The notes under the pieces: model-generated
The model's input: the letters and a program-made list of their open reading frames with translations, nothing else
What the model was told of the DNA's origin: nothing
Databases searched by the model: none
Shown: in pieces, positions 10,577-21,284 of the stretch
Layout: each line of letters begins with the position of its first letter
How positions within the stretch are numbered: the first letter of the stretch is position 1
Assembly (NCBI GenBank): GCA_963565915.1
Contig: OY751485.1
Span: 2,728,001-2,792,000, forward strand
Origin: Entoloma clypeatum
Lineage: Eukaryota; Basidiomycota; Agaricomycetes; Agaricales; Entolomataceae
Direction: 5' to 3'
Length of the DNA stretch: 64,000 nucleotides
Position numbers and translations under genes: made by a program

Positions 10577-11567
10577 CTCCGCGCAGTCAGATATCGAACA
10601 GACGCCTAGAACAGGGACTCATTTTCAATCCTTACCTGTATCCCAAACCCCATCTTCATCCCAACAACCCAACCCCTCCTCTCCTCCGCAGACTCTAGAC
10701 ATGGCAGAAGCCCCGGCTGTACAAACAATGGATACATCCAAGACCATCAAAGATCCTGGGATGTTCAAGGACAGATACACCTTTGACGAGTGGTGGAAGG
10801 CCACCAAACTATACATCAGGTTCCAAAAGAGCCTCACAGACGATCAGAAGATTCTTGCGGTGCTATCCCGCATGATGGAAGGGTCCGGCAGACACTGGGC
10901 CAGTAACAAGTTAGACGCTCTTGCCGTTGACAACGAGAACATCACCTGGCTAGGTTTTTCCGATGATATCGCCACACGATTCTCCATCACCAACAAGTCG
11001 GTCACTGCCAAAGCGAGACTCGAAGTCCTGAAACAAGAGAAACGCACTGTTGATGAATTCTTGGATGAATTTGAAGAACTCTTGGGACTGTCAAACCTTG
11101 GTGAAGAAACTGGGAAATACATCCTAGAGAAAAACGTCAACCGCAGAATCTCTGAACAAGTGGCTAGCGATGGCAAGATGTACACCGATTACGCAAAGGA
11201 GATCCGAAACAAGGGACGACAGATGGAAGGACACGCACTGGTCATCTGAGGTGGCGGCGACATGCGCACCGGATTGGGTACCACTTATGGTGGTCAGGGC
11301 AAGGCCATGGAGATCGACAAAGCAGGAGTAGCCCGTTGCTACAACTGTCAACGCTTCGGTCATCTGGCTAAAGACTGTAGCGCTCCAAAGAAGAAAGATG
11401 GTCGCAAGTGTTTTAACTGTGACCAAGAAGGCCATATTGCGCGCAACTGCCGCAAGCCAAAGAAGAACTCCGGAAGGGTTAGGAAGGTGTCTGAGGAAGA
11501 TGCCGAGAATGATGAAACCACAATCTTAGAAGCCGACGAGAAGGATTTTCCTGAAGGGTCCGATTAA
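10366..11567 (+). pseudogene. GypA-1 Gag (broken)
   Basis: The frame begins MSYSKQQIYAHF. After a frameshift near 10566 it continues at 10701 with the retrotransposon Gag domain (FDEWWKATKLYIRFQ..., LGFSDDIATRFS). Two zinc knuckles follow, CYNCQRFGHLAKDC and CFNCDQEGHIARNC, and the tail is acidic. A TGA at 11247-11249 sits where GypA-2 has CGA, a CpG transition. The capsid and nucleocapsid parts are otherwise well kept. Confidence 0.85.
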
Positions 11568-11608
11568 ACGACACTAAGTCGCGACCCTTATCTATTAAAC
11601 GGACTTGC

Positions 11609-12744
11609 TTGCCTTGTATGACTGCAGACAATAGAACCTATGTCATCCCTGCCAAGCGAGCCGCTGCGTCGACTAAGATTGTGAAGGGAGATAAACCTCC
11701 GAAAAGACAAGAAATCAGGCTGTTAGCTCAGCTCAAAACACGACGAGGACCAAAGGTTATCCGACCTGAGGTTGACAGCGGATGTGAACGCACATGCATC
11801 CATCCCAGAATAGTACGCGAACAGAACCTCCCCATGTGAGGAATACCACCCATAGCAATTCTAAATGCGGATGGATCACCAAATTGACAACAGAAAGCGA
11901 GCCAACTTGCCGAAGTCAAACTGGATTTGGGAGCACATCAGGAAACCATGGAAGCAATGGTACTGGACATTGGGAGAACGGACATGCTCTTGGGACATGA
12001 CTGGTTGGTACACCACAACCCCACAATCAATTGGACAACTGGCGCGGTAACATTTAACCGGTGCCCAACAACATGTCGAACCAAACACTCGGATTTCAGG
12101 ATTAACCTTAATGGTCGCAAACACCGGGTTCGCATGGTTGAGGTGCGCGACAAAGATGCACCCAAAAAGTCAGATCAGAAATGGAAGCCTGGAGACCCTA
12201 TTTTGGAAGCTATCACTCCCACACCACCTCCCACAACCAAACGACCCTCATATGTTGAACGATTTGCTCATCTTTTCGAGAAAGAGAACTTTGATAAGAT
12301 CCCAAAGGAGAGGGAATGGGACCATGATATCGAACTTACACCGGACACACCAAAGGAACTAGGGGGAAATACATATCCTATGACACAAAAAGAACAAGAG
12401 GAATTGGACGCATTCATTGACAAGGGTCTAGCAACAGGAAAGATCCGCCCATCCAAATCCCCTTATGCCTCCCCTTGCTTCTTCATCAACAAGAAGGATG
12501 GCTCCAAACAATTGGTACAAGATTACCGCATGGTCAATAAATTCACGGTCAAAGACAAGTTCCCACTCCCACGAATATCCGATCTCTTGGACGTACTGAA
12601 AGATGCGGTCTACTTCAATAAAATGGACATCATGTGGGGCTATAACAACGTCCGGATTAAGGAGGGGATGAATGGAAAGCTGCCTTCCTCACCAGTCGAG
12701 GATTGTTCGAACCATTGGTCATGTTTTTCGGTCTTTGCAACTCC
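11609..12744 (+). pseudogene. GypA-1 protease-RT, truncated in RT
   Basis: The protease region shows VDSGCERTCIHP and LLGHDWLVHHNP. The RT begins with the spacer YASPCFFINKKDG, LVQDYRMVNKFTVKDKFPLP and FNKMDIMWGYNNVRI. Stops and frameshifts are present (a TGA near 11837, a frameshift at about 12666). Similarity to GypA-2 ends abruptly after CTTTGCAACTCC at 12744, before the catalytic YMDD, where the inversion breakpoint lies. Confidence 0.85.
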
Positions 12745-13040
12745 TGTATATACAACATTAATGATTATGTGGATGTTTAATCCCACATCATCGTGTAGTG
12801 CAATGAGCTAGCAGATCTGGGCGATAACACCCCAATGATCGCAATGCCCATCCGCCTCCATACATGTGTCTACCAGTTAACTCTGTGTATGATGTTAAAC
12901 ATGGAATAGGGGTCTGATGGACCCTAGTGGAGCAAAACACATGTTGCTGTGTCCCTGTTTCATCTAAGATCCAGTGATTTGACATGTGACTGATGCATTC
13001 TATTTCCAGTCTTTTGCGCTCTCACCCTTCGCATCAAATC
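12745..13040 (+). other. CopA leader segment in reversed orientation
   Basis: Non-coding stretch between the GypA-1 breakpoint and the flipped CopA gag start. It ends with an acceptor-like CTGATGC...ATTTCCAG about 30 nt before the gag ATG. By position it is the CopA 5' leader; the rest of the leader is at 21622-22538. Confidence 0.5.
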
Positions 13041-13245
13041 ATGTCTTCTTTTGATTACAAATCCACTGTCATCAAGATGACCGGCTCTAACTGGAAGGAG
13101 TGGAGCGATAAGATGACAGGGTTTTTACAGTTTGAAGGGACCTGGATGCTTGTATCCGGGGATTGGCCACAACCCTCCATGTTGAGATCCACTTCTAAAG
13201 TGGAAGACAAGAAAGAGCTCCGCGAGTGGAAAGAGAGAGACTTAA
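13041..13245 (+). pseudogene. CopA Gag N-terminus, flipped by inversion
   Basis: The frame MSSFDYKSTVIKMTGSNWKE..., with WSDKMTGFLQFEG and ELREWKERDL, is the typical start of a copia Gag (compare CopB: TTTNFSVYQEKMSAYLKAAKVW). It is on the plus strand, while the rest of CopA is on the minus strand, and it stops exactly at the CTTAA flank of the reversed GypA LTR. The complementary remainder of the frame begins at 9493 on the minus strand. Confidence 0.8.
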
Positions 13246-13647
13246 TGTTATGCTTAACAAACCGTTCCAAGGTTCGGGCAGAGTATGCAGGAAAGTGGAA
13301 AGGCGAAGAGCAAAGTGATTGCTAAATCTAAGGAATCTACTATAGTACAAGAGGTTTATATAGGTACTGACTATAGGCGGTAGCGGATGAGTCAGTACTG
13401 CGGAAGGCAGTGCGCATGAGTAAGGCAACTGCGGGAAGCTATGTACAGTGAGTAAGCTGACTGCGGAAAGCGAGTCAGCGCAGGAGCGAAGTATACTAAA
13501 GGGGATGACGAAGTAATGTAATGAGTCAGACTGGGAATCGAAGGTTGCGAAAGTAGACATTAGACATAGTGAGTTCGTAAGAGGGCGCCGAGTCAGGCCG
13601 ATAAGTAAAAGATATGATGTGGTCCTCATACCGTAGAGTCCGTAACA
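13246..13647 (-). repeat. GypA-1 3' LTR, reversed
   Basis: Plus-strand start TGTTATGC, end GTCCGTAACA. The left flank CTTAA (13241-13245) is the reverse complement of the TTAAG beside the 5' LTR at 9499. It therefore marks the other end of the same insertion, turned round. The polypurine tract lies directly to its right. Confidence 0.85.
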
Positions 13648-13663
13648 TGTTCCCCTCTCCAAG
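13648..13663 (-). other. GypA-1 polypurine tract
   Basis: On the minus strand CTTGGAGAGGGGAACA directly precedes the 3' LTR. The same sequence is beside the GypA-2 3' LTR (45944-45959). Its last five bases on the plus strand (CCAAG, 13659-13663) are the CopB target duplication. Confidence 0.75.
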
Positions 13664-14005
13664 TGTTGAACATATCGCCAGATATGTCGCACCATGTGCT
13701 TGTCACAGGAAGTGATTATAAGTCACTATTACCATATATGTGAGTTTATGGTACAACCACGGACGCATGACTTGTTTATGTATTGTTTGTACAATGGTCC
13801 GTGCGCATATTGGATTAGTATAAATACCCATGTATTTAGTATGGAAAATCCTAACTCTTGAACACCCCAGTTCTCTGAGACGTTGTAGCTAGTTAGCTTC
13901 TTCATTCCACTAACGTCTCTTAACCAGGTTAGTCTAGCTTCCATATGCCTTCGTACCGCTACGTCTTGAGCGCCCTTTGGGCTGCCTACATCGGATACAT
14001 CATTA
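13664..14005 (+). repeat. CopB 5' LTR
   Basis: Begins TGTTGAACATATCG and ends ATACATCATTA. The end is fixed by the TSD on the far side and by the PBS that starts at the next base. It contains the ATG of the leader ORF (13945) and a possible splice donor CAG|GTTAGT at 13928. Confidence 0.9.
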
Positions 14006-14769
14006 GGTTATGGGCCCCGGCCCTAGCGCCACATGCTCTAAGCATCCTAGCTTTTGCGCTACTATTGGCAGCATCCGCTTTGTATGCTACCCTGGAGACT
14101 GGTTTCCTCAGCATCGAGTACATCGAGCTCGACGGTGAACCTCGCAGCATTCGAGGTATTGAATGTACCTTTCAATGGGCCATTCTTGATCGATTGCTTG
14201 AGAGAATCCCTGTTACAATGATCGTATCACGAGAACAAGTCCATATGGTGCCAACGGCACAGGGCTCAGTCCCTTCAGGTCTTGATGACAATGGACGCAT
14301 CGTTGCACGATGCGGGGTGTGTTGACAGCTTGTTGTTGACAGTCAGCATTGCCCAAGGCATTGCATAGACAACACCACCTTTGACTACTCGTGTACTACG
14401 TGTGATGCAGGATCAGCCAGGACTCGAGTTCTAAACCGCAGACGGCGTAATCGCCGTACTGAGGTACCTGTTGCGGTACCTACCCAAGATGGAGATCCCA
14501 CGGATCCTCCGCCCGTGTATGTTGATGATGGGACCATCCCTGAAGCACACGGGGCACCTCCTCTTTCGCCTCCGGCCCGACAAATTTGGTTGCCGGATAA
14601 TGACCCCTTAATTGAGGCGGCGAACAGAGCGAATGAAGTCATGCTCCCTGTTCAGGGAGGGTCTTGCACCTGTGGGCAACACAGCACTCAGGGCGCACAT
14701 GACGATTGGGTAGAACTAGTGATGGCATTTCATATGCTACCACTAGACCAAACAGAGAACGAAGAATGA
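13945..14769 (+). pseudogene. CopB LTR-leader ORF (membrane-protein-like), one in-frame TGA
   Basis: The ATG lies inside the 5' LTR and the frame reads across the LTR border and the PBS for 126 codons to a TGA at 14323-14325. The same frame then stays open from there to 14769, so only one stop breaks a run of about 274 codons upstream of gag. The N-terminal third is hydrophobic in two blocks (SALWAAYIGYII and ILAFALLLAASALYA), consistent with two membrane segments. Around and after the TGA are Cys pairs (CGVC, HCPRHC, CTTC, CTCG) and a basic patch (NRRRRNRR). The TGA could be a decayed CGA. No homologue is recognised. The codon run could be a chance ORF. Confidence 0.4.
14006..14017 (+). other. 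CopB primer-binding site (half-tRNA-iMet type)
   Basis: GGTTATGGGCCC starts at the base after the 5' LTR. It is complementary to the anticodon stem-loop region of eukaryotic initiator tRNA-Met (GGGCCCAUAACC). Priming by an internal half-tRNA-iMet is established for Drosophila copia and several related elements. The exact host tRNA sequence is not in the window. Confidence 0.65.
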
Positions 14770-14858
14770 TGATCGACAAGGCAGCTCGTCTATTTATTTT
14801 CTGATGCGCTTTTTCGATATTTCATATGCTGATTCTATTTATGTTTCGCAGCATCATC

Positions 14859-16811
14859 ATGTCTTCAAACTCAAAACTCGACCTCGCTTCCTCCGTTCCC
14901 AAGCTCACCACCACCAATTTCTCCGTCTATCAGGAGAAGATGAGCGCCTACCTGAAGGCAGCTAAAGTGTGGAGGATCGTCACCGGCGATAAGAAAATCC
15001 CGGGTGATCCTAAAGAGACAGATTTCCAAGACAAGTTAAACACTTGGCATGAGCAGGACGATCAGGCCCAGGGCCTAATCCAGATGTCCATTTCGGACTC
15101 TCTCGTCCATCACATCAAGGGAGCTAAAACCTCCAAGGAGATGTGGGACCTGATCGCCACTAAACTGTCTACGGTTGGCCCGTCCACCGTTTTTGCTGAT
15201 TTCCAGCAACTCCTCCGCACCTCTCTTTCTCCCGCCGATCCTTTATCTGGCATCGATAAGATGCAGACCCTATTTCAGCGACTCGAGCACAACCACATAG
15301 ATATCCCCAAGTTCGTCCGGATCATGATGATCCTGAATGGACTGCCTCAGGGCTATGATGGTCTAGTGCACAGCATCCTCTTTGATGCGGTACACTATGT
15401 GGCGCCTGGCGGCAATCAGTCCACTGTACTCGAAATCGGGAAAGTAATCGAGCAGGTACGCTCGGAATACTTCCGTAAAAACCCGCACGCTCCACAGTCC
15501 CAAGGAAGCGCTCACGCGAACAAAATCTCTGCAGTAAAACGCGCTCGTCCCAACCCCCCGAAGTACCAGCCTCGCACTGGACCCTCTCAGGGATCTTCGG
15601 AAGGACCGGCTGCTAATCAGCAGCATTCGCATCAGCACTCCAAGCCCTGGAAGGGCAAGGGACGAGGAACTTCTGCCGGGAAGACCAAGGGCAAAGGACC
15701 CTGGAAAGGTAAAGAGAAGGCGCATTTTGCCTCCTCTGCCATGGATAGCGCCCCTGATGGGCAGCTTCCAATCCAGACCTTACCCAACACGGTCATTTAC
15801 GGAAATGGGTCTATCTTCACTCCGCACCCCTCATCATCCACCGACTGGAGGATAAGGAACAACCAATCGCTTGCAATCGGTAATATTCCTGGCCCAGGCC
15901 CTTTCACGGACCTGGATGGAGCGCGCACACTAGCTAACAGCATTGGTGTCCCTCCAACAGCTCAGAATCTAACTCGCCTCGTCGAGGTCCCTGCACTTCA
16001 ACGAAATGAAGCTGCAACGTCAAGGCCGCTCTCAGTGCCTCCGACAATGGACCCCCGGAATCACCGCATTCCGGTTTTCGAAGAAACACCGAGTAGAATC
16101 AGCTGGGCCGATGAGATGGAGACAGAAGACATAGCCCCCACCATAAGGGGCTATTACGATGAAGGATACGTCAACGACTATATGGAGTATGAAGTTTCCC
16201 GTGGTGATGGAAACAACGACGACATGGGGTATGTTTCACATTCGACAGCACGTACAACGCAGTTGACAAATACTTCACAGAAGCCTCTTTGGAGACGAGT
16301 GAGTGGACGGCGGTCCAATGTATTTATATCACCTGCTGTACACGTGCTTATAGCGCAAATAAATTCTCATTATGCGAATTGTGCTGAATGTAAGAAACAG
16401 AATCAATCCAACTGGATTCTTGATTCAGGTGCATCATTGCACTTTACTTATGATATCAATGATTTCATTGAGTATACCCCATTAAAAGATCGTCAATCTG
16501 TGCAAATTGCACAGAAAGGTCACACTATTCAGATCCTTGGACAAGGAACGGTGTTGATTAATCACACCATCAAGAAAAACGGGCGAGAACAAAATAAAAT
16601 AACTCGTCTATCACCCGTTTATTACATACCAGATTTAGACGTTCGTCTTTTATCTGTAGGCGAGATTCTTAAACAAGGAAATGAAATTAGCGGACGATTT
16701 GGTTCGATCGCGCTAAAGACCAATTCAGGTCTTCCTTTGTTTATGTGTTATCCTCATAAGGCAAATGAATCGATTTATTGGCTAAATGCCACAATCATTA
16801 AAGAGGAATGA
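14859..16811 (+). CDS. CopB Gag-protease
   Basis: The start MSSNSKLDLASSVPKL is chosen because it follows an acceptor-like TTCGCAG and matches the Gag start style of CopA; an in-frame ATG at 14826 is also possible. Residues 1-220 are a UBN2-type Gag (WHEQDDQAQGLIQMS, KEMWDLIATKL). A basic Gly/Lys-rich tail (about 225-300) takes the place of a zinc knuckle; no CCHC is visible. An acidic spacer follows, then the aspartic protease with NWILDSGASLHF near residue 523 and the pre-integrase segment. The frame ends in a TGA (16809-16811), inside the GAG-pre-integrase domain, so the stop is probably a nonsense mutation and not a natural end. Confidence 0.85.
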   Translation: MSSNSKLDLASSVPKLTTTNFSVYQEKMSAYLKAAKVWRIVTGDKKIPGDPKETDFQDKLNTWHEQDDQAQGLIQMSISDSLVHHIKGAKTSKEMWDLIATKLSTVGPSTVFADFQQLLRTSLSPADPLSGIDKMQTLFQRLEHNHIDIPKFVRIMMILNGLPQGYDGLVHSILFDAVHYVAPGGNQSTVLEIGKVIEQVRSEYFRKNPHAPQSQGSAHANKISAVKRARPNPPKYQPRTGPSQGSSEGPAANQQHSHQHSKPWKGKGRGTSAGKTKGKGPWKGKEKAHFASSAMDSAPDGQLPIQTLPNTVIYGNGSIFTPHPSSSTDWRIRNNQSLAIGNIPGPGPFTDLDGARTLANSIGVPPTAQNLTRLVEVPALQRNEAATSRPLSVPPTMDPRNHRIPVFEETPSRISWADEMETEDIAPTIRGYYDEGYVNDYMEYEVSRGDGNNDDMGYVSHSTARTTQLTNTSQKPLWRRVSGRRSNVFISPAVHVLIAQINSHYANCAECKKQNQSNWILDSGASLHFTYDINDFIEYTPLKDRQSVQIAQKGHTIQILGQGTVLINHTIKKNGREQNKITRLSPVYYIPDLDVRLLSVGEILKQGNEISGRFGSIALKTNSGLPLFMCYPHKANESIYWLNATIIKEE

Positions 16812-19317
16812 ATACACTTGGTTAGTCTTAGTGTCTCACAATCTGTTGATTATGACACCTGGCACAAGCGATTCGGACACCCTTCACATGAAGTACTACG
16901 ACATGCTTCTAAACATGTCAAAGGTTTCAATGGAGTGGACAAACCGTCCACTGAGCGACCCTGCAAAGGATGCGCTCTTGGAAAGATGCCTTCAAAATCT
17001 TTCCCACCATCTCAGACACGCGCTAAAGCACCTCTTGAGCTAATCCATTCGGATTTAAAGCAATTCAAGAAGGCGACTTATAGCAAATATAATTATTATA
17101 TCAGCTTTGTTGATGACTACACATCACACGCCTGGATCTCTTTATTGAGACTAAAATCCGATGCACACTCTGCACTTCGTGATTTTAATGCCATGGTTAA
17201 AAACCAATTCAATACAACAATTAAAACTTGGCGTTTTGATGGCGGCGGTGAGTTTGTCCCTTTCCAAGCAGATATGCGTGAGATGGGAATCCAGGGTGAA
17301 GTTACTGTGCCGCACCAGCCACAACAAAACGGTCGAGCGGAACGTTTTAACAGAACTTTAATGGATAAAGCACTTGCTATGTTGCATGATGCTTGCCTAT
17401 CCGAAATATGGATTCAATTTGCGGTAGAACATGCACTTCACTTGTATAACCGAACTCCATTGAAAAGACATGGATGGCTTACTCCGTATGAGTCCCTTAA
17501 AAAGGAAAAGCCTGATGTGTCGAACCTACACGTTTTTGGATGTGGAGCTTACGTCTTTCTTCCAAAAGAAATTCGTACTACCACCGCTAAATCCGAGCTG
17601 ATGATCTTCATCGGATTTAAAACTGGAACTAAAGGTTACCGGTTTATGCGGATACCAAACAACGTAGTCTTCATAGGTGTCACAGCAATGTTTGATGAAC
17701 AGCTGTTCCCAAAATGTTCTACAATGAACAAAATACCTTCGATAACACAATACCATGATCCAACATCAGACGATATGGGAAACGATGATGCAAATGGACA
17801 TGATGGCCCGTCTGTTTTACCAACCGACGATTTCCATTCGGAAGATAATGATGCACATGGTCCTGGCGGTTCACATTACCCGTCTAATCCAGGAACCCAT
17901 GATGACAATCATAACCTCCCTGATACAAATAGCGACCAAACTGGTCAGCTTCCCGAAGGTTCCAGTCAGACTTCTGATGGAACAAACAGACAGGACACCG
18001 CTGAGAATCAGCAGTGGGTTCCCCGGACTCGCAATCCAGGGAAACGTGTGCGCATAGATGCACCAAACGATGATCGTACCTTACCAGGCGATTATCGTCC
18101 ACAGACTGATTGTCCTCGTCGTACTCGGGTTATACCCCAGCATCCTGGAAATGTTTACGGGAACAACCCGGCTGAGGCCTTGCGTCAAAATCAGCGTGAT
18201 TGGAGCAGAACCGTTCAGGAGGATTCACGGCGATACGCCTATAATCCCCGATCGGAGACCAGACCCCAGCAATCTGGCGCTGTTCCATCAACTAGCTCCG
18301 CTGATCCTCAGATGTATCAGAACAATTCCAATCCGAATCCGGATATAGATATGGAGGAATTACTCTATATTAGGGAAGGGGGAGGACAGTCACAAATGCT
18401 TGCGCACTTGCTATCTAAAGCAATCCCTGCATATGACGAAATTCCACAAGACCCAAAGTCTTGGCAAATGAAGGACATAAATAAGCTACCTGAAAAGGAA
18501 AAGCTTGAATGGAAAGCAGCATGCCGTGAGGAACTAGAAGCCCTCCGGAAGCGCAATGTCTTTAAGTTGGTTGACCTGCCTAAAGGTCGTAAAACCATCA
18601 GAAATCGATGGGTATTCGACGTCAAAACTGATGGACGAAAGAAGGCACGACTCGTTGCCAAGGGTTTCTCACAGATCGAGGGTATCGATTTTGATGAGAT
18701 CTTCTCACATGTGATACGTTTCGAGACTATCCGAATCCTCTTCGCCGTAGCTGCGCTTGAAGGATGGGTGATTGAAGGAGTAGATGTCAAATCAGCTTTT
18801 CTCTATGGAGAGCTCGATGAGGAAATCTATATGAATCAACCCAAAGGCTTTGTTGTCAAAGGCCAAGAACGGAAGGTCATCCGTTTATTAAAAGCACTCT
18901 ATGGCCTAAAACAGGCTGCGAGAGCGTGGTGGATCGCGCTCAATGCATCAATGGAGAAGCTAGGTTTTACTCGATGTAGAACTGACTCAGGCGTCTTTGT
19001 TTACCACAACAAACAATCAGGTGATTTGATAATCGCTTTGATCTATGTTGATGACAGCCTGTTCATGGGATCAAACCCAGATCTTGTTCGCAAGATAAAA
19101 TCTGACTTTAAAAATAAATGGGAAAGTCGTGATCTTGGTATTGCTAAAGAATTCTTGCGTATGAGAATACGACAAGATTCGGGAAAGCAGATCGTAACAA
19201 TCGATCAGTCAGAATACCTGAAGAAGATCATTAAGCACTTTGGCTTAGAAAATGCAAAGGCTGCTGACACTCCACTCCCAAAGGGTTATTACCCTGCACC
19301 AAATGAGGGGGAGGTGG
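16812..19317 (+). pseudogene. CopB integrase-reverse transcriptase
   Basis: It continues in the same frame as gag-protease after the single TGA, and no ATG is needed, as expected for one copia polyprotein. The integrase zinc-binding residues are in WHKRFGHPSHE and CKGCALGK. The DDE residues are in HSDLKQF, FDGGGEF and GRAERFN. An acidic linker follows. The RT has NRWVFDVKTDGRKKARLVAK, LYGLKQAAR and an intact IYVDDSLFMG. The frame runs to DPTLLS and is then replaced by a TRG LTR. The usual GTRPDI segment (about 45 residues) is missing. Integrase and RT catalytic residues look intact. Confidence 0.85.
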
Positions 19318-20348
19318 ATCCCACACTTTTATCAATAAAAGAATATAATGTTGCTCCCATTAAACACATTCTATTGGAACTGATGGTACTACTGGCTACC
19401 TAGAGAGTCTACATACCACTGGACCACCTTTAGTCATGATCATGGGAACAGTCACATTCTGAGGGCTTAACCATAGACTTGACACAATAATTCTATTCTT
19501 AATGGATAAGACCATTGAGGGGACCCAACATTAATACCAATATTCTATGGTCTATCACCCTATCCATTGACTATTACTATATATGGACAATCGGAGGCAT
19601 GGGGGATTTATTATCTCGAACGCGACGCACTGTACCGAATGCATCACAGAACAAGGCGGCCGATCACTGATGCCGTGATGCCGAGCCATGTGAACTTACC
19701 GGAAATAGAATGCACCCTGGAAACGGGGTCGTTGATCGCTTTTGATGGACAGGATCCGGTCCTGACACTTCGGACCCTTGATCGATGGCAACCGGGGATT
19801 TGATCGTCCCGATCAATATTGATGCGGCGCTCTAGAATGCTCGCGCGTGGACGCATTGACAACACTCCGCTCCGCTAGGGTCCGTAACCCTCTCAACGAA
19901 TGGAAAACTTATGGAAATAACATATACCAAGCTTCGGAAGGCTATTAAATTAGTTACCTATTTGATTTTGGACATTTACTTGTGATAAACTTTATTTATT
20001 TTTGAATGCTCTCTGTGTATAAAGGCCCGTAGTTTCCTGCCATGTACAGTAGATTAGAACGAGGCCCCCTCTTCTGTCTCTTAGCTCCGTGCGCTCAGTG
20101 AACCGTCTCCGTGACAAAAATCCAATTCCTTAATTTTATATTATTGAATTACACTCAGAATATCGACGTGCGCTCGCGAGTTGACATTCTACAAAGGCAA
20201 ACGAACCAAACCTACTTACGAAATAAGTGGTTCTTTCCCACCACCCCTAGAACTATTTGTTGAGAGTGTTGTTGGGTGTTTGAGGTGTTTGTAGAGCTCT
20301 GACCAGAGTCTCTCGCATTTTCGGCGCTCGTCACAAACTCGCTTTTCA
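19318..20348 (+). repeat. TRG LTR inside CopB, left end deleted
   Basis: Nearly identical, in reverse complement on the plus strand, to the two TRG LTRs at 34934-36003 and 41932-43001. The right end GCTTTTCA is complete. The left end starts at ATCCCACAC and lacks about 39 bp. About 135 bp of CopB on the left are missing too, so insertion was followed by a deletion across the border. It carries the same 78-codon frame (19567-19803) as the other LTRs. Confidence 0.85.
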
Positions 20349-20935
20349 ACGCTCTACGGATTATCAGATATCTTGTCGGTACTCAAGACTATTCTATAAT
20401 TTATGATGGTCGATCCAAGGCTTCCTTTGAAGCATGGACAGATTCAGACTGGGCATCAGACCCATCTGATAGAAAATCCCAATCGGGATATTTCCTTAAG
20501 CTTGCAGGAGGACTTGTTCTTTGGAAAAGTCGCAAGCAAAAGACAGTGGCACATTCGTCCACTGAGGCGGAAATGGTTGCTGCCAGTGAATGTTCACGGG
20601 AGTGCGAATGGGTTACTCATCTCTTCAAAGAGCTTGGACTACAGGACATTACCAAAATGCCGTTCCATGTAGATAACCAAGGCGCGATTTTCAATGCGCA
20701 AAACCCAGTCACTGAAGGCAGAACCAAACATATGGCAATCCATCATTTTGCTATACGCGATAGAGTTCAAGATGGATTGATCGAACCACGGTTCGTTCCG
20801 GGAACAGAGAATCCGGCTGATATGTTTACCAAGCCACTTGGTCGCCAGGAATTTGAAAAATTCCGCGCTCTACTCCGAATGGAGTTTAAAGAGCCTTATA
20901 CTCCACTTACGAAACCTACCCGGGATTCTAAGTGA
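20349..20935 (+). pseudogene. CopB RNase H domain
   Basis: The frame resumes directly after the LTR with ALRIIRYLVGTQDY, then TDSDWASDPSDRKS, HSSTEAEMVAASE, HVDNQGAIF and NPADMFTKPL, the full copia RNase H with its D, E and D acidic residues. It ends at TGA 20933-20935. It is cut from the RT by the TRG LTR, so it is not expressed as part of an intact polyprotein. Confidence 0.85.
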
Positions 20936-20942
20936 GGGGGAG
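20930..20942 (+). other. CopB polypurine tract
   Basis: AAGTGAGGGGGAG ends at the base before the 3' LTR. It is the expected plus-strand primer tract and overlaps the pol stop codon. Confidence 0.75.
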
Positions 20943-21284
20943 TGTTGAACATATCGCCAGATATGTCGCACCATGTGCTTGTCACAGGAAGTGACTATAA
21001 GTCACTATTACCATATATGTGAGTTTATGGTACAACCACGGACGCATGACTTGTTTATGTATTGTTTGTACAATGGTCCGTGCGCATATTGGATTAGTAT
21101 AAATACCCATGTATTTAGTACGGAAAATCCTAACTCTTGAACACCCCAGTTCTCTGAGACGTTGTAGCTAGTTAGCTTCTTCATTCCACTAACGTCTCTT
21201 AACCAGGTTAGTCTAGCTTCCATATGCCTTCGTACCGCTACGTCTTGAGCGCCCTTTGGGCTGCCTACATCGGATACATCATTA
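20943..21284 (+). repeat. CopB 3' LTR
   Basis: Same 342 bp as the 5' LTR with about two visible differences (near 21001 and 21121). The following CCAAG is the TSD. Confidence 0.9.

Larger units (their letters stand above)
13664..21284 (+). mobile_element. CopB: near-complete Ty1/copia element with TSD CCAAG
   Basis: Two 342-bp LTRs (13664-14005 and 20943-21284) differ at about two sites by eye. They are flanked by CCAAG on both sides (13659-13663 and 21285-21289). The order is LTR, PBS, LTR-leader ORF, gag-protease, integrase-RT, RNase H, polypurine tract, LTR. LTR termini are TG...TA rather than TG...CA. It inserted into the GypA-1 3' end. Damage: a TGA between protease and integrase, and a TRG LTR with a local deletion between RT and RNase H. 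It is young by LTR identity. Confidence 0.9.
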
